Positions 17,531-26,251 of a DNA stretch of 44,579 nucleotides are shown piece after piece. Each line of letters opens with the position of its first letter. Position 1 is the first letter of the stretch. The notes below the pieces were generated by a model, which did not search any database, was not told where the DNA came from, and saw nothing but the letters and a program-made list of their open reading frames with translations. The DNA comes from Bacteroidota bacterium (lineage in GTDB: Bacteria; Bacteroidota; Bacteroidia; Sphingobacteriales; Sphingobacteriaceae). Made by a program: the position numbers and the translations under genes. The DNA is taken from positions 8,270-52,848 of the forward strand of contig JABDEQ010000004.1 in assembly GCA_013286985.1 (NCBI GenBank), read 5' to 3'.

Positions 17531-18157
17531 ATGGTTAAGAAAGTTATAGACATCCTGCGAAAATACGGGCATAACAAACATTTAAAGGCCATAGAGGGTT
17601 TCGTTAAATTAGGCAACGCTCACTTGTTAGATGCTTTTAGGCTAAATCTTACCTACCCAACAGTGGGTAAAAAGTATGTAAATGTTGGTGATGACACAAT
17701 GCTTAATTGTACCATTACTTTTGAATCAGAAGCAGGGGAAGTAATAATTGGGCACAAAACCTTTGTTGGCAATAGTCAAATTATATGTAGAAGTAAAATC
17801 GAAATAGGAGACAGCGTTTTTATTGCCTGGGGTTGTTGTTTGTACGATCACGATTCACATTCAGTGGATTATAAAGAAAGGCAAAAAGATATCGAACAAC
17901 AATTGATAGATTTTAGAAACGGAAAAAATTTCATTGAAAATAAAAATTGGACAGTAGTTAATTCAAAACCTATAAAAATTTGTTCAAACGCCTGGATTGG
18001 AATGAATTGTATAATACTAAAAGGGGTAACCATAGGGGAAGGTGCAATTGTTGGTGCCGGAAGCGTTGTTACAAAAGACGTAGCCCCATGGACGATAGTG
18101 GCTGGTAATCCGGCCTGGTTAGTGAAGGAAATTCCAGTAGAATTACGTAGAAATTAA
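17531..18157 (+). CDS. Hexapeptide-repeat O-acetyltransferase
   Basis: A left-handed beta-helix acetyltransferase of about 208 residues. It shows repeated hexapeptide strands, a catalytic-type His within YDHDSHS, and the C-terminal run AWIGMNCIILKGV followed by GEGAIVGAGSVVTKDV and VAGNPAWLVKEI. It probably O-acetylates a sugar of the repeat unit. A GTG at 17522 is in frame and would add three residues; the ATG at 17531 is the more ordinary start. Only one base separates its stop from the next ATG, so the pair is probably co-translated. Confidence 0.85.
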   Translation: MVKKVIDILRKYGHNKHLKAIEGFVKLGNAHLLDAFRLNLTYPTVGKKYVNVGDDTMLNCTITFESEAGEVIIGHKTFVGNSQIICRSKIEIGDSVFIAWGCCLYDHDSHSVDYKERQKDIEQQLIDFRNGKNFIENKNWTVVNSKPIKICSNAWIGMNCIILKGVTIGEGAIVGAGSVVTKDVAPWTIVAGNPAWLVKEIPVELRRN

Positions 18158-18158
18158 A

Positions 18159-19082
18159 ATGAAAAGAATTCTTGTTACCGGCGCTTTCGGTTTTTTAGGC
18201 AGATATACATCCAGATTATTTGGCGATGCCGGTTATCACGTTAGCGGTATAGGTCATGGTAAATGGCACAAACACGAATATAATCAGTGGGGCATTCAGG
18301 ATTGGTTTGAATCCACAATCACATTTGAGGCACTTATTAATTTAAACAGACACTTTGATATTATTGTCCATTGTGGAGGAAGCGGTTCAGTTGCATTCTC
18401 ATATGAGAATCCTTTTGAAGACTTTCAGAAAACAGTTCAAAGTACACTGGCATTACTGGAATATATAAGGTTACAGGGAGAGCCATGTCATTTCATTTAT
18501 CCGTCCAGTCCAGCTGTACAGGGCGATTTGGGTAATGTGAAAATTAAGGAAGATGCGTTGTCTAATCCCGTTTCACCATATGGCTTTCACAAAAAAGCAG
18601 CTGAAGAATTATGTTTATCCTATAGCAAGAATTTTGGTATAAAAATTTCAATAATTCGTTATTTTTCTATTTATGGGGTAGGTTTGCAAAAGCAGTTGTT
18701 ATGGGATGCTTGTCTGAAAATTTATAACGAAGATAAAGAGATTACCTTTTTTGGCACTGGTAATGAGACCAGAGATTGGCTTTATGTAACTGATGCTTCA
18801 GCCCTGGTTGTAGCGGTAGCAGAAAATGCAAAAGAGCAAATTAGTATAATAAACGGCGGGTCGGGAGTTAGCACGTCAATAAAAGAAACCATAAGCTTGT
18901 TACTAAACACTTATGGGAAAAAAGTTGATATTAAATTTAATCAGATGATAAAGCCCGGTGACCCCAGATTTTATCATGCAGATATCTCAAAAGCAACCGA
19001 ATTAGGTTGGGTACCCAAAATAAGTTTAAACGAGGGCATTGAACAGTATATAAAATATTTTAAGCTACTACTGAATGATTAG
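18159..19082 (+). CDS. NAD-dependent epimerase/dehydratase (extended SDR)
   Basis: A 307-residue extended SDR enzyme acting on a nucleotide-activated sugar. The cofactor loop GAFGFLG lies at 8-14, the catalytic pair is Y141-x3-K145 (PYGFHK) with a Ser pair in YPSSP (114-118), RYFSIYG follows, and the late motifs are GNETRDWLYV and PGDPRFYHAD. This resembles UDP-glucose 4-epimerase and related 4-reductases more than 4,6-dehydratases. It would supply one of the neutral or deoxy sugars of module 1. The stop overlaps the start of the following GT4 gene by 8 bp. Confidence 0.8.
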   Translation: MKRILVTGAFGFLGRYTSRLFGDAGYHVSGIGHGKWHKHEYNQWGIQDWFESTITFEALINLNRHFDIIVHCGGSGSVAFSYENPFEDFQKTVQSTLALLEYIRLQGEPCHFIYPSSPAVQGDLGNVKIKEDALSNPVSPYGFHKKAAEELCLSYSKNFGIKISIIRYFSIYGVGLQKQLLWDACLKIYNEDKEITFFGTGNETRDWLYVTDASALVVAVAENAKEQISIINGGSGVSTSIKETISLLLNTYGKKVDIKFNQMIKPGDPRFYHADISKATELGWVPKISLNEGIEQYIKYFKLLLND

Positions 19083-20259
19083 AATTGCGTTTTTATTAAA
19101 TTTCCCAAAGGATTATAAAGGGGGGATTAATTATATCAAAAATCTACTGTATACCAATTCTATTACAAAGTTTCCTGATTTAGAATTTTATGTGTTTGTC
19201 CCTTCAGATATCGAACAGGAGTATATAGATATTTTCTCGCCTTATGCCAAAATTGTCCGCACAAACATATTTAAAAGCTACACCTTACCCTGGTTTTTAA
19301 ATAAGGCATTTAATAGAACTTTTAAATATCAATTACCCCTTTATTTGCAGTTTAAGAAACATAAAATTGATATTGTTTCACACTCTTTTTTTTGGGGTAA
19401 TTATAAATCTTTAAAAATAATTAATTGGATCCCCGATTTTCAATGCCTTCATTTTCCGGAACTATGGAGTAAAAATGAACTTGATAATATGTTGGCAATA
19501 AACAATAATATTATAAAATACAGCGATATCGTTGTTTTAAGTAGTTATGACGCCTTAAACGATTATAAAAAGTTTGCTCCTTCACAATTGAAAAAAGCAA
19601 AGGTTTTACAGTTTGTTTCTCAGCCTGGCGAAATAAACAATGTTGACAGCTTATTTTTAGATATAAAAAATAAATATCAGCTGAACGATGTTTTCTTTTA
19701 TTTACCAAATCAGTTTTGGTCGCATAAAAATCATATAGTAGTTTTTAAAGCTATTAACCTGTTAAAAAAGAAAGGACTTAATCCCATTTTGGTTACAACA
19801 GGAGTAATGAATGATTTTAGAGGAAACAATAAAAATGTGATAGAATTAAAGGATTATATTAAAGATAATGGCCTCGGGAAAAATATTTTACTGCTGGGTT
19901 TAATTCCGTATAACGAGGTTTTGGTATTAATGCGCAAATGCCTGGCATTAATTAATCCATCTTTTTTTGAGGGTTGGAGTTCAACTGTTGAAGAAGCCAA
20001 AAGTATTGGCAAAAGTGTTATTATTTCAGATATTGGCGTACATAGGGAGCAAGCGCCTGAAAAAGCATTTTATTTTAATCCTAATAATGAAATTGAGCTT
20101 GCTTCTATTTTAGAAAAGGTTTTAGTAGAAAATGTAGCCAACTTTTTAACCATATCCAATGAACAAAAGCAACTCCTGGAGGCCGACCTTTTAAATCGCA
20201 CGAAAATGTTTGGAGAAAACTATTATAACATTATTAAAGATCTGATAAATGAAAATTAG
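19075..20259 (+). CDS. GT4-family glycosyltransferase
   Basis: A 394-residue GT-B fold transferase. The N-terminal half has KGGINYIKNLL and the conserved NWIPDFQCLHFPE segment. The C-terminal nucleotide-binding half has YLPNQFWSHKNH, LLLGLIPYNEV and the retaining-type E-x7-E-like stretch PSFFEGWSSTVEEAKS followed by ISDIGVHREQ. It overlaps the SDR gene by 8 bp. The overall pattern is that of group 1 (GT4) enzymes such as mannosyl- or glucosyltransferases; donor unknown. Confidence 0.85.
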   Translation: MIRIAFLLNFPKDYKGGINYIKNLLYTNSITKFPDLEFYVFVPSDIEQEYIDIFSPYAKIVRTNIFKSYTLPWFLNKAFNRTFKYQLPLYLQFKKHKIDIVSHSFFWGNYKSLKIINWIPDFQCLHFPELWSKNELDNMLAINNNIIKYSDIVVLSSYDALNDYKKFAPSQLKKAKVLQFVSQPGEINNVDSLFLDIKNKYQLNDVFFYLPNQFWSHKNHIVVFKAINLLKKKGLNPILVTTGVMNDFRGNNKNVIELKDYIKDNGLGKNILLLGLIPYNEVLVLMRKCLALINPSFFEGWSSTVEEAKSIGKSVIISDIGVHREQAPEKAFYFNPNNEIELASILEKVLVENVANFLTISNEQKQLLEADLLNRTKMFGENYYNIIKDLINEN

Positions 20260-20314
20260 GTTGCAGGTATATGGTGTTTTTGTCATTTCAATTTTTTAAA
20301 GCGTGATTAGTTCA

Positions 20315-20989
20315 ATGCCTATTATTTCAATAATAACGGTTAGTTATAATAATGAAAATACTATTGAGGCAAAAATAAAGTCTGTTATTGAATTAAATAG
20401 TATCAAAGCCGACTTCATTGTGATAGACGGTGGATCAACTGACGGCACGGTTAATATATTAAAGAAGTATGAAGGTTATTTAACCTACTTGGTTAGTGAA
20501 CCCGATAATGGTATATATGATGCGATGAATAAAGGGTGGCTACAAGCTAAAAACAATAGTTACGTTTTGTTTTTAGGAGCGGGAGATTTACTTGTTGATA
20601 TGCCTGATATTGAAAGCTTTAATAAAGCCGATATTATAGCCGGAAGCGTGCAGATAGGTAGTAAATTTTTGTTTAAGCCTAAAACTGATATCAGATTAAG
20701 ATTAGGAAATACGTTACACCATCAGGCGCTGTTTATAAAAAAGGATTTACATATAGCACCACCATTTAATTTATTATATGGTACATATGCTGATTTTGAT
20801 TTTAATCAACGTTTAATTAAAGCGGGCCATAAAATTTATATCGATTCACATTTTAAAGGATATGCCTTAGAGGGTGGATTAAGTACTAAATTTGATAAAA
20901 AACAATCTTTAACAATAGTCAGGAAAAATTTTGGCTGGTTTTACATGGTGTTAGCCTTTATATATTATAACCTACGACATGAAATATGA
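20315..20989 (+). CDS. GT2-family glycosyltransferase
   Basis: A 224-residue inverting GT-A transferase resembling WcaE-type enzymes. It has PIISIITVSYNNENTI at the start, VIDGGSTDGTVNIL, then SEPDNGIYDAMNKG and VLFLGAGDLL, where GAGD takes the place of the usual NsGD metal motif. A GTG at 20303 is in frame and would add four residues; the ATG at 20315 places the first beta strand correctly. It overlaps the next gene by 11 bp. The short C-terminus has a hydrophobic patch that may associate with the membrane. Confidence 0.85.
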   Translation: MPIISIITVSYNNENTIEAKIKSVIELNSIKADFIVIDGGSTDGTVNILKKYEGYLTYLVSEPDNGIYDAMNKGWLQAKNNSYVLFLGAGDLLVDMPDIESFNKADIIAGSVQIGSKFLFKPKTDIRLRLGNTLHHQALFIKKDLHIAPPFNLLYGTYADFDFNQRLIKAGHKIYIDSHFKGYALEGGLSTKFDKKQSLTIVRKNFGWFYMVLAFIYYNLRHEI

Positions 20990-21830
20990 AACTGGTATGT
21001 TGGCTATCTTGGTTTTATATAAAACAAAACTAAAACAGTCAACTTCATTTTTGTCATTATTGGCGTCTATAAAAAACAATAATATTCGCCTCAGTCTATT
21101 GGTATATGATAATAGTCCAGATTTTAACCAGGACATTTTAGCTGAACAGTATGAAAATTTGAATGTTTTGTATCAACCAGATCCTTTAAACGGTGGTGTT
21201 GGTAAAGCTTATAATTATGGTGCAAAATTAGCAGGTAGTATGAATTTGCAATGGCTATTGCTTTTGGATCAGGATACCACATTCCCAATACATTCAATTG
21301 ATGTTTATTTGTCAGCTATAAAAAAATACCCTGATGAAAAATTATTTGCTCCTATAATGGCTGTTAATGAAAGGAAAATTATTTCACCATTCCACTATAA
21401 ATTTATGCGTGGCTTTTCTATAAAAAACATTAAAGCTGGCATTAATAAATTAAACAGATTTTCTATTATAAACTGTGGCATGTGTATTAATATCGATGCA
21501 TTTAATAGAAATGGTGGATATAATGAACTTATAAAACTTGATTTTAGCGATCATGATTTTATTAAAAGGTATAAAGCTATTGTAGATGAAAAATTTGTAG
21601 TTATTGATTTAAAAATTCGTCATGAATTATCAAGTGAAACAAAAAATTCATTGGACGGCGATCTTATCCGATTTGCCTATTATTTGGATGGCGCTGGTAA
21701 AATTCAATCCAATTTTCTGCAATCATTATATTTGAAGATAAATGCGACTTTAAGAGCATTGAAGCTTTCGCTGCAGCATAGAAATTTAATTTTTATAAAA
21801 CACATATCAGGCCATTATCTTAAAGGGTAG
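20979..21830 (+). CDS. GT2-family glycosyltransferase, rhamnosyltransferase-like
   Basis: A 283-residue GT-A enzyme with the layout of WbbL/RfbF-type rhamnosyltransferases. It has AILVLYKTKL at the N-terminus, a YDNSPD segment, NGGVGKAYNYGAKLA, the metal-binding LLLLDQDTTFP, and FSDHDFIKR for the acceptor/base region. It overlaps the upstream GT2 gene by 11 bp and sits 22 bp before the polymerase gene. A related enzyme is encoded in module 2 at 34004. Rhamnose as donor is only suggested by family resemblance; no rml genes are present in this window. Confidence 0.83.
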   Translation: MKYETGMLAILVLYKTKLKQSTSFLSLLASIKNNNIRLSLLVYDNSPDFNQDILAEQYENLNVLYQPDPLNGGVGKAYNYGAKLAGSMNLQWLLLLDQDTTFPIHSIDVYLSAIKKYPDEKLFAPIMAVNERKIISPFHYKFMRGFSIKNIKAGINKLNRFSIINCGMCINIDAFNRNGGYNELIKLDFSDHDFIKRYKAIVDEKFVVIDLKIRHELSSETKNSLDGDLIRFAYYLDGAGKIQSNFLQSLYLKINATLRALKLSLQHRNLIFIKHISGHYLKG

Positions 21831-21852
21831 TTTTAAAGGAGATGTTAAAAAA

Positions 21853-23031
21853 TTGAAAAAATCGCTTCTTAAGATAATATTCACCCTGGTTTTTCTGGAG
21901 CTTTTTCTCGGAGGTACAGGTCGTTTAACAGAGTTAACCGCTTTTTTAACTCTCAGAATGTGTTTGTTTATAGTATACATGGTTTTAAGCATTATCTATC
22001 TGATTAAGAAGCATACTATACCTAAAGAAATTGTATTTATTATAGCCTTTTTTTGTTTTATTATGACATTTGATAGCCTTATTGGATATGCCAACGGGGC
22101 TAGTTCATCAGTTATTTTTGAAGATGTAAAACCTCTGCTTAATGTTTTTCTACTATGTTATTTGTCATTTTCAATTACAAAAATTGAGGATATCCGTTAC
22201 CTTATCAAATTGCTCAAAATATCTTCTATATTGCTGGTGGTTTTACATTTCGTGCTTTTCGGACTTGTTTTGGTCTTTTCTGATATTGGCGTAATATATT
22301 CAGCATTAAGCGCCTCTAATAATGAAGACAGCAGCAATGTGATGTTCTTTTTCAAAGGTGACAGTGGTTTTGTGAACTACACTGGTGATTTATATCTATG
22401 TGTTGGGTTTATAGTATGGGAGCAATATCATAAAAAGTCCTTAGTGAAATATTTGGCGCTTGCATCTCTCGCTATTGCCATAGTATTAACAGGTACCAGA
22501 GGGCTTATATTTGCATTGGCGGGAGTATATATTATAAAATGGCTGATTTTAAAACTAAACTATAAATCGTTAATTTCTCTTATCCTGGGCGCGGTATTTA
22601 TCGTGGGCGTTTATTTTCAAATAAAAAACAATATTGGAGATAAAGACAATAGCGATCAAACCAGATATGATACAATAGGCCAGGTAGTTGACCGCATAAA
22701 TCCTGTTTCATTTTTTGTTGGGCACGGATTAGGTGTAGGGGTGCCGGTGAGGCCTGTACATATGGAAATATCTTATCTTGAAATATTTCAAAAACAAGGT
22801 TTAATTGGGTTATTTTGGTACTTCTGTATATTATTAATTGCCTATTTGGCATATAAACACTCGTTTATTGAAGATAGTATTGGGCTTTATATGTGTGTGA
22901 TTTTTATTTATCTCTTATCTTTTACTAATCCATATATTAATCACCCATTAGGTATCACTGTAATAGCGGTATCCATTGTAAGTTTGATCAAATTAAGACA
23001 ATTTGAAGATCAAAAAGTATTATTGCAATAA
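21853..23031 (+). CDS. wzy: Wzy-like polysaccharide polymerase, module 1
   Basis: A 392-residue polytopic membrane protein with about ten hydrophobic helices and a larger periplasmic loop in its second half, as in O-antigen polymerase/ligase (Wzy/WaaL) proteins. TGTRGLIFALAG (in the loop near residue 215) and VGHGLGVGV with LEIFQKQGLIGLF are typical of the family. The start is TTG at 21853; no in-frame ATG precedes it, and starting at the next Met would delete the first helix. Together with the wzx at 13730 it makes module 1 a self-contained Wzy pathway apart from the initiating transferase. Confidence 0.83.
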   Translation: MKKSLLKIIFTLVFLELFLGGTGRLTELTAFLTLRMCLFIVYMVLSIIYLIKKHTIPKEIVFIIAFFCFIMTFDSLIGYANGASSSVIFEDVKPLLNVFLLCYLSFSITKIEDIRYLIKLLKISSILLVVLHFVLFGLVLVFSDIGVIYSALSASNNEDSSNVMFFFKGDSGFVNYTGDLYLCVGFIVWEQYHKKSLVKYLALASLAIAIVLTGTRGLIFALAGVYIIKWLILKLNYKSLISLILGAVFIVGVYFQIKNNIGDKDNSDQTRYDTIGQVVDRINPVSFFVGHGLGVGVPVRPVHMEISYLEIFQKQGLIGLFWYFCILLIAYLAYKHSFIEDSIGLYMCVIFIYLLSFTNPYINHPLGITVIAVSIVSLIKLRQFEDQKVLLQ

Positions 23032-23043
23032 ACAGCCTGATAA

Positions 23044-23763
23044 ATGAACGTAATAAGTATCTGCATGGCCACCTATAATGGTGAGAAATATATTGCCAGG
23101 CAAGTGGAAAGTATATTAAAACAGTTGTCTGCTGATGACGAGTTAGTTGTTAGTGACGATGGATCTGATGATAAAATAATTTCAATTCTGGAGTCTTTTA
23201 ATGATGACCGGATAAAAATATTTTCAAATAGCGGAAAAAAAGGGCCGGTTGGCAATTTTGAGAATGCCCTTTCAAAGGCTACGGGCGATATAATTTTTTT
23301 GGCGGACCAGGATGATATTTGGCTTGAAAATAAAATAGCAGTTCATTTGAGTTTACATGAGAGTTTTGATTTAGTTATATCGGATGCTCATGTTGTAAAC
23401 GAATTTGGTGAAATAATCTATGAATCCTTTTTTGATGAAAGAGGATCAAAGGCTGGATTATTAAGTAATTTAATTAAGAATTCATATATCGGTTGTTGCA
23501 TGTCTTTTAATCGTCGAATTCTGAATTATGCCCTCCCATTTCCCGGTTATATACATATGCACGACTGGTGGATTGGATTAATTGGTGAATTGAAAGGACG
23601 TACAGTTTTTTTTAATAAGCAATTGATTAACTATGTTAGACATCAAAATAATGCTTCGCCAACTTTAAGCACAAGTGGAAGTGGGTATTCAGGATTACGG
23701 AGGTTAAAGAACAGATTTAAATTATTATATGGTTTGTTTTTTATAGCGTTCAAGCGAATTTAA
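23044..23763 (+). CDS. GT2-family glycosyltransferase
   Basis: A 239-residue inverting transferase: ISICMATYNGEKYI at the N-terminus, VVSDDGSDD, the metal-binding IIFLADQDDIW, and the acceptor-region MHDWWIGLIGE followed by YVRHQNNAS. It follows the polymerase by 12 bp. It is a clear relative of the 303-residue enzyme at 33112 in module 2, but shorter because it lacks most of the C-terminal helical region. It ends before a 131-bp gap in which I see no gene or convincing signal. Confidence 0.85.
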   Translation: MNVISICMATYNGEKYIARQVESILKQLSADDELVVSDDGSDDKIISILESFNDDRIKIFSNSGKKGPVGNFENALSKATGDIIFLADQDDIWLENKIAVHLSLHESFDLVISDAHVVNEFGEIIYESFFDERGSKAGLLSNLIKNSYIGCCMSFNRRILNYALPFPGYIHMHDWWIGLIGELKGRTVFFNKQLINYVRHQNNASPTLSTSGSGYSGLRRLKNRFKLLYGLFFIAFKRI

Positions 23764-23894
23764 TTGGGATTTGAAATGAATGCACTTAATTTTAATATTT
23801 TATTCGATTATTTTAAATAAATTATTGAATCCACATTCACTTAAAATTGCTAATTTTCCCTGCATAATGCATCGACTAATATTTTCAAAAAATC

Positions 23895-24815
23895 ATGATT
23901 AATGATTTAAAAGTATCTATTTTAATACCAACCCTTAATGCCGGAAAAGACTGGATAAAAGTTCTCGAAAGCATTGATCAACAAGTCTGCAATTTTCATA
24001 ATAAGATCATTATAGATTCAGGGTCAAATGACGGTACCGTTGATTTGGCGAAACAACATGGTTTCAAAGTTACTGTAATTAACAAAAAGGATTTTAATCA
24101 TGGGAAAACCCGTCAGCAGCTCGTTGATTTGTCAAATGACTCGGATATATGTGTGTTTTTAACTCAGGATGCTATTTTGGCATCGCCAGATAGCGTAAGA
24201 AATATTGTTAAAATATTTGATAATCCCGAAGTAGGCATGGCTTATGGAAGGCAATTGCCGCACCTGAATGCTAAACCGCTCGAAATTCATGCCAGGTTGT
24301 TTAACTATCCTTCTATATCAGACGTGTTATCATTAGATGATTTGAAACGTTTCGGCTTCAAGATTTTTTTTAGTTCCGATTCTTTTGCGGCCTATCGCAA
24401 AAGCGTATTAGACAATGTTGGAGGGTTTCCATTGGATTCTATAATGGGCGAGGACGCTATTGTAGCCGCGAAAATGCTTATTGACGGCTTTAAAAAAGCT
24501 TATGTGGCTGACGCAGCAGTATATCATTCGCATAGCTATACGCTCAATGAGGAGTTTAAACGCTATTTCGATACCAGAGTTTTCCATGAACAGAATAAAT
24601 GGTTGATAGAGAAATTTGGCAAACCTACCGGCGAAGGCATTAAATTTTTAAAATCCGAGTTGAAATATGTGTTTAAAAACGATTTCAAAAGTATCTTAAA
24701 ATCAGTTACATCTTTGGGCGCGAAATGGTTAGGATATAAATTTGGCAGGTGGTACAAAAAAATGCCGCCCGATATGTTAAAAAAGATGTCGATGCATAAA
24801 TCATATTGGGAGTAA
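23895..24815 (+). CDS. GT2-family glycosyltransferase, rhamnosyltransferase-like
   Basis: A 306-residue GT-A enzyme with VSILIPTLNAG (7-17), IIDSGSNDGTVDLA, the family-specific FNHGKTRQ, the acidic region FLTQDA, a YRKSVLDNVGGFP segment and GEDAIVAAKML with VYHSHSY near the acceptor site. FNHGxxRN/Q motifs are typical of bacterial rhamnosyltransferase-type GT2 enzymes. It stands between two gaps of 131 and 110 bp, so it may have its own translation signals, though no promoter is obvious. Confidence 0.85.
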   Translation: MINDLKVSILIPTLNAGKDWIKVLESIDQQVCNFHNKIIIDSGSNDGTVDLAKQHGFKVTVINKKDFNHGKTRQQLVDLSNDSDICVFLTQDAILASPDSVRNIVKIFDNPEVGMAYGRQLPHLNAKPLEIHARLFNYPSISDVLSLDDLKRFGFKIFFSSDSFAAYRKSVLDNVGGFPLDSIMGEDAIVAAKMLIDGFKKAYVADAAVYHSHSYTLNEEFKRYFDTRVFHEQNKWLIEKFGKPTGEGIKFLKSELKYVFKNDFKSILKSVTSLGAKWLGYKFGRWYKKMPPDMLKKMSMHKSYWE

Positions 24816-24925
24816 TCAAATTTAAAAAACTGATAGTCAATTGGTTTAATGATTAATTGAATGGCTTATAAATTAACAATGAATTGTATCAATATCCAAT
24901 TGATCTTACTATATAAAATATAACT

Positions 24926-26035
24926 GTGAAAGTAGCATTAGTACATGAATGGTTAACAGTTATTGGTGGCTCTGAAAAGGTTTTCAGAGAAATAACATCT
25001 TTATTTCCCGAAGCCGATATTTATACTTTAGTTGCTAAAGAGGATACCATCTCGAATCTTTCGCTTAACCAGCGTCGGATTACAACTTCTTTTATACAAA
25101 AGTTGATATTTTCAAAAACAAAATACAGATCATATTTACCACTTTTTACTTTGGCTATAGAACAATTTGATCTTTCGGAATATGATTTAATAATATCGTC
25201 ATCGCATGCTGTAGCAAAGGGTGTATTAGTGAATGCAAGCCAAATACATGTTTGTTATTGCCATTCTCCAATTCGTTACGCCTGGGATTTGCATTACGAG
25301 TATCTGAAAGGAACAGGACTTAACAAAGGCCTAAAGGGAATATTGGTTAAATATTTTTTACACAGAATAAGGCAATGGGATATCATTAGTTCTAACCGTG
25401 TAGATTATTTTATAGCTAATTCGGAGTACATTAGTAAAAGGATAAAAAAGATTTATAACCGGGAAAGTACTGTTATATATCCCAATGTTGCTGTAGAACA
25501 ATTTGAAGCCGTTCAACAAAAAGAAGATTTTTATGTTACATGTTCAAGGTTTGTACCATACAAAAAGATCGATATTATCGTTGAAGCATTTAAATCGATG
25601 CCAGACAAAAAATTAATAGTAATAGGAGATGGCCCTGATTTTAAAAGGATAAAGAAAATGGCTTCGCCCAATGTTACATTAATGGGGTATCAACCTTTTG
25701 AGGTACTAAAGCACTATTTGTCTAAAGCGAAGGCATTTGTATTTGCTGCAGAAGAAGATTTTGGCATCATTTCGGTAGAAGCGCAAGCCTGCGGGACACC
25801 AGTAATAGCTTTTGGGAAAGGGGGAAGCACAGAAACCGTTATCAATGGCAAAACAGGTGTTTTTTTCTATGAACAATCGGCTGAGGCAATAATTAAAGCG
25901 GTGTGTATTTTCGAAAAGAACATTAACGATTTTAGCTATACCGAAATTGCCGAACATGCCTCAGCATTTTCAACCGAGCGTTTTAAAAAGGAATTTAACT
26001 TATTTATCCAAAATATAACCAGAAATGCGAATTAA
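24926..26035 (+). CDS. WbaZ-like GT4 glycosyltransferase, module 1
   Basis: A 369-residue GT4 enzyme of the WbaZ (mannosyltransferase-like) group. It shows VALVHEWLTVIGGSEKV at the N-terminus, SSSHAVAKGV, CYCHSPIRYAWD, SRFVPYKKID, IGDGPDF and the nucleotide-binding E-x7-E stretch AAEEDFGIISVEAQACGTP. GTG at 24926 is the first usable start: a stop codon lies 12 bp upstream in frame and there is no ATG. It has a close paralogue at 38833 with matching motifs throughout, also with a non-ATG start and also near the end of its module. Mannose as donor is a family-based guess. Confidence 0.87.
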   Translation: MKVALVHEWLTVIGGSEKVFREITSLFPEADIYTLVAKEDTISNLSLNQRRITTSFIQKLIFSKTKYRSYLPLFTLAIEQFDLSEYDLIISSSHAVAKGVLVNASQIHVCYCHSPIRYAWDLHYEYLKGTGLNKGLKGILVKYFLHRIRQWDIISSNRVDYFIANSEYISKRIKKIYNRESTVIYPNVAVEQFEAVQQKEDFYVTCSRFVPYKKIDIIVEAFKSMPDKKLIVIGDGPDFKRIKKMASPNVTLMGYQPFEVLKHYLSKAKAFVFAAEEDFGIISVEAQACGTPVIAFGKGGSTETVINGKTGVFFYEQSAEAIIKAVCIFEKNINDFSYTEIAEHASAFSTERFKKEFNLFIQNITRNAN

Positions 26036-26251
26036 CTTGAATAATAAATAATATTTTTTGTTTAAATTCTGGTAAATGATCGAATAATAGCTTTATGGGT
26101 GATTGTTTTAAGGTTGAATAGCGTTTATTGAACACTTTTTACAAGCTAAGATAAAAAAAATAAGTATAATTGTTGATTTAAATGCCAGTTAATTTAAAGT
26201 AATAATATTTTATTAATTACTGTTAAAAAAAGAATTTTTAGATTGACGCCT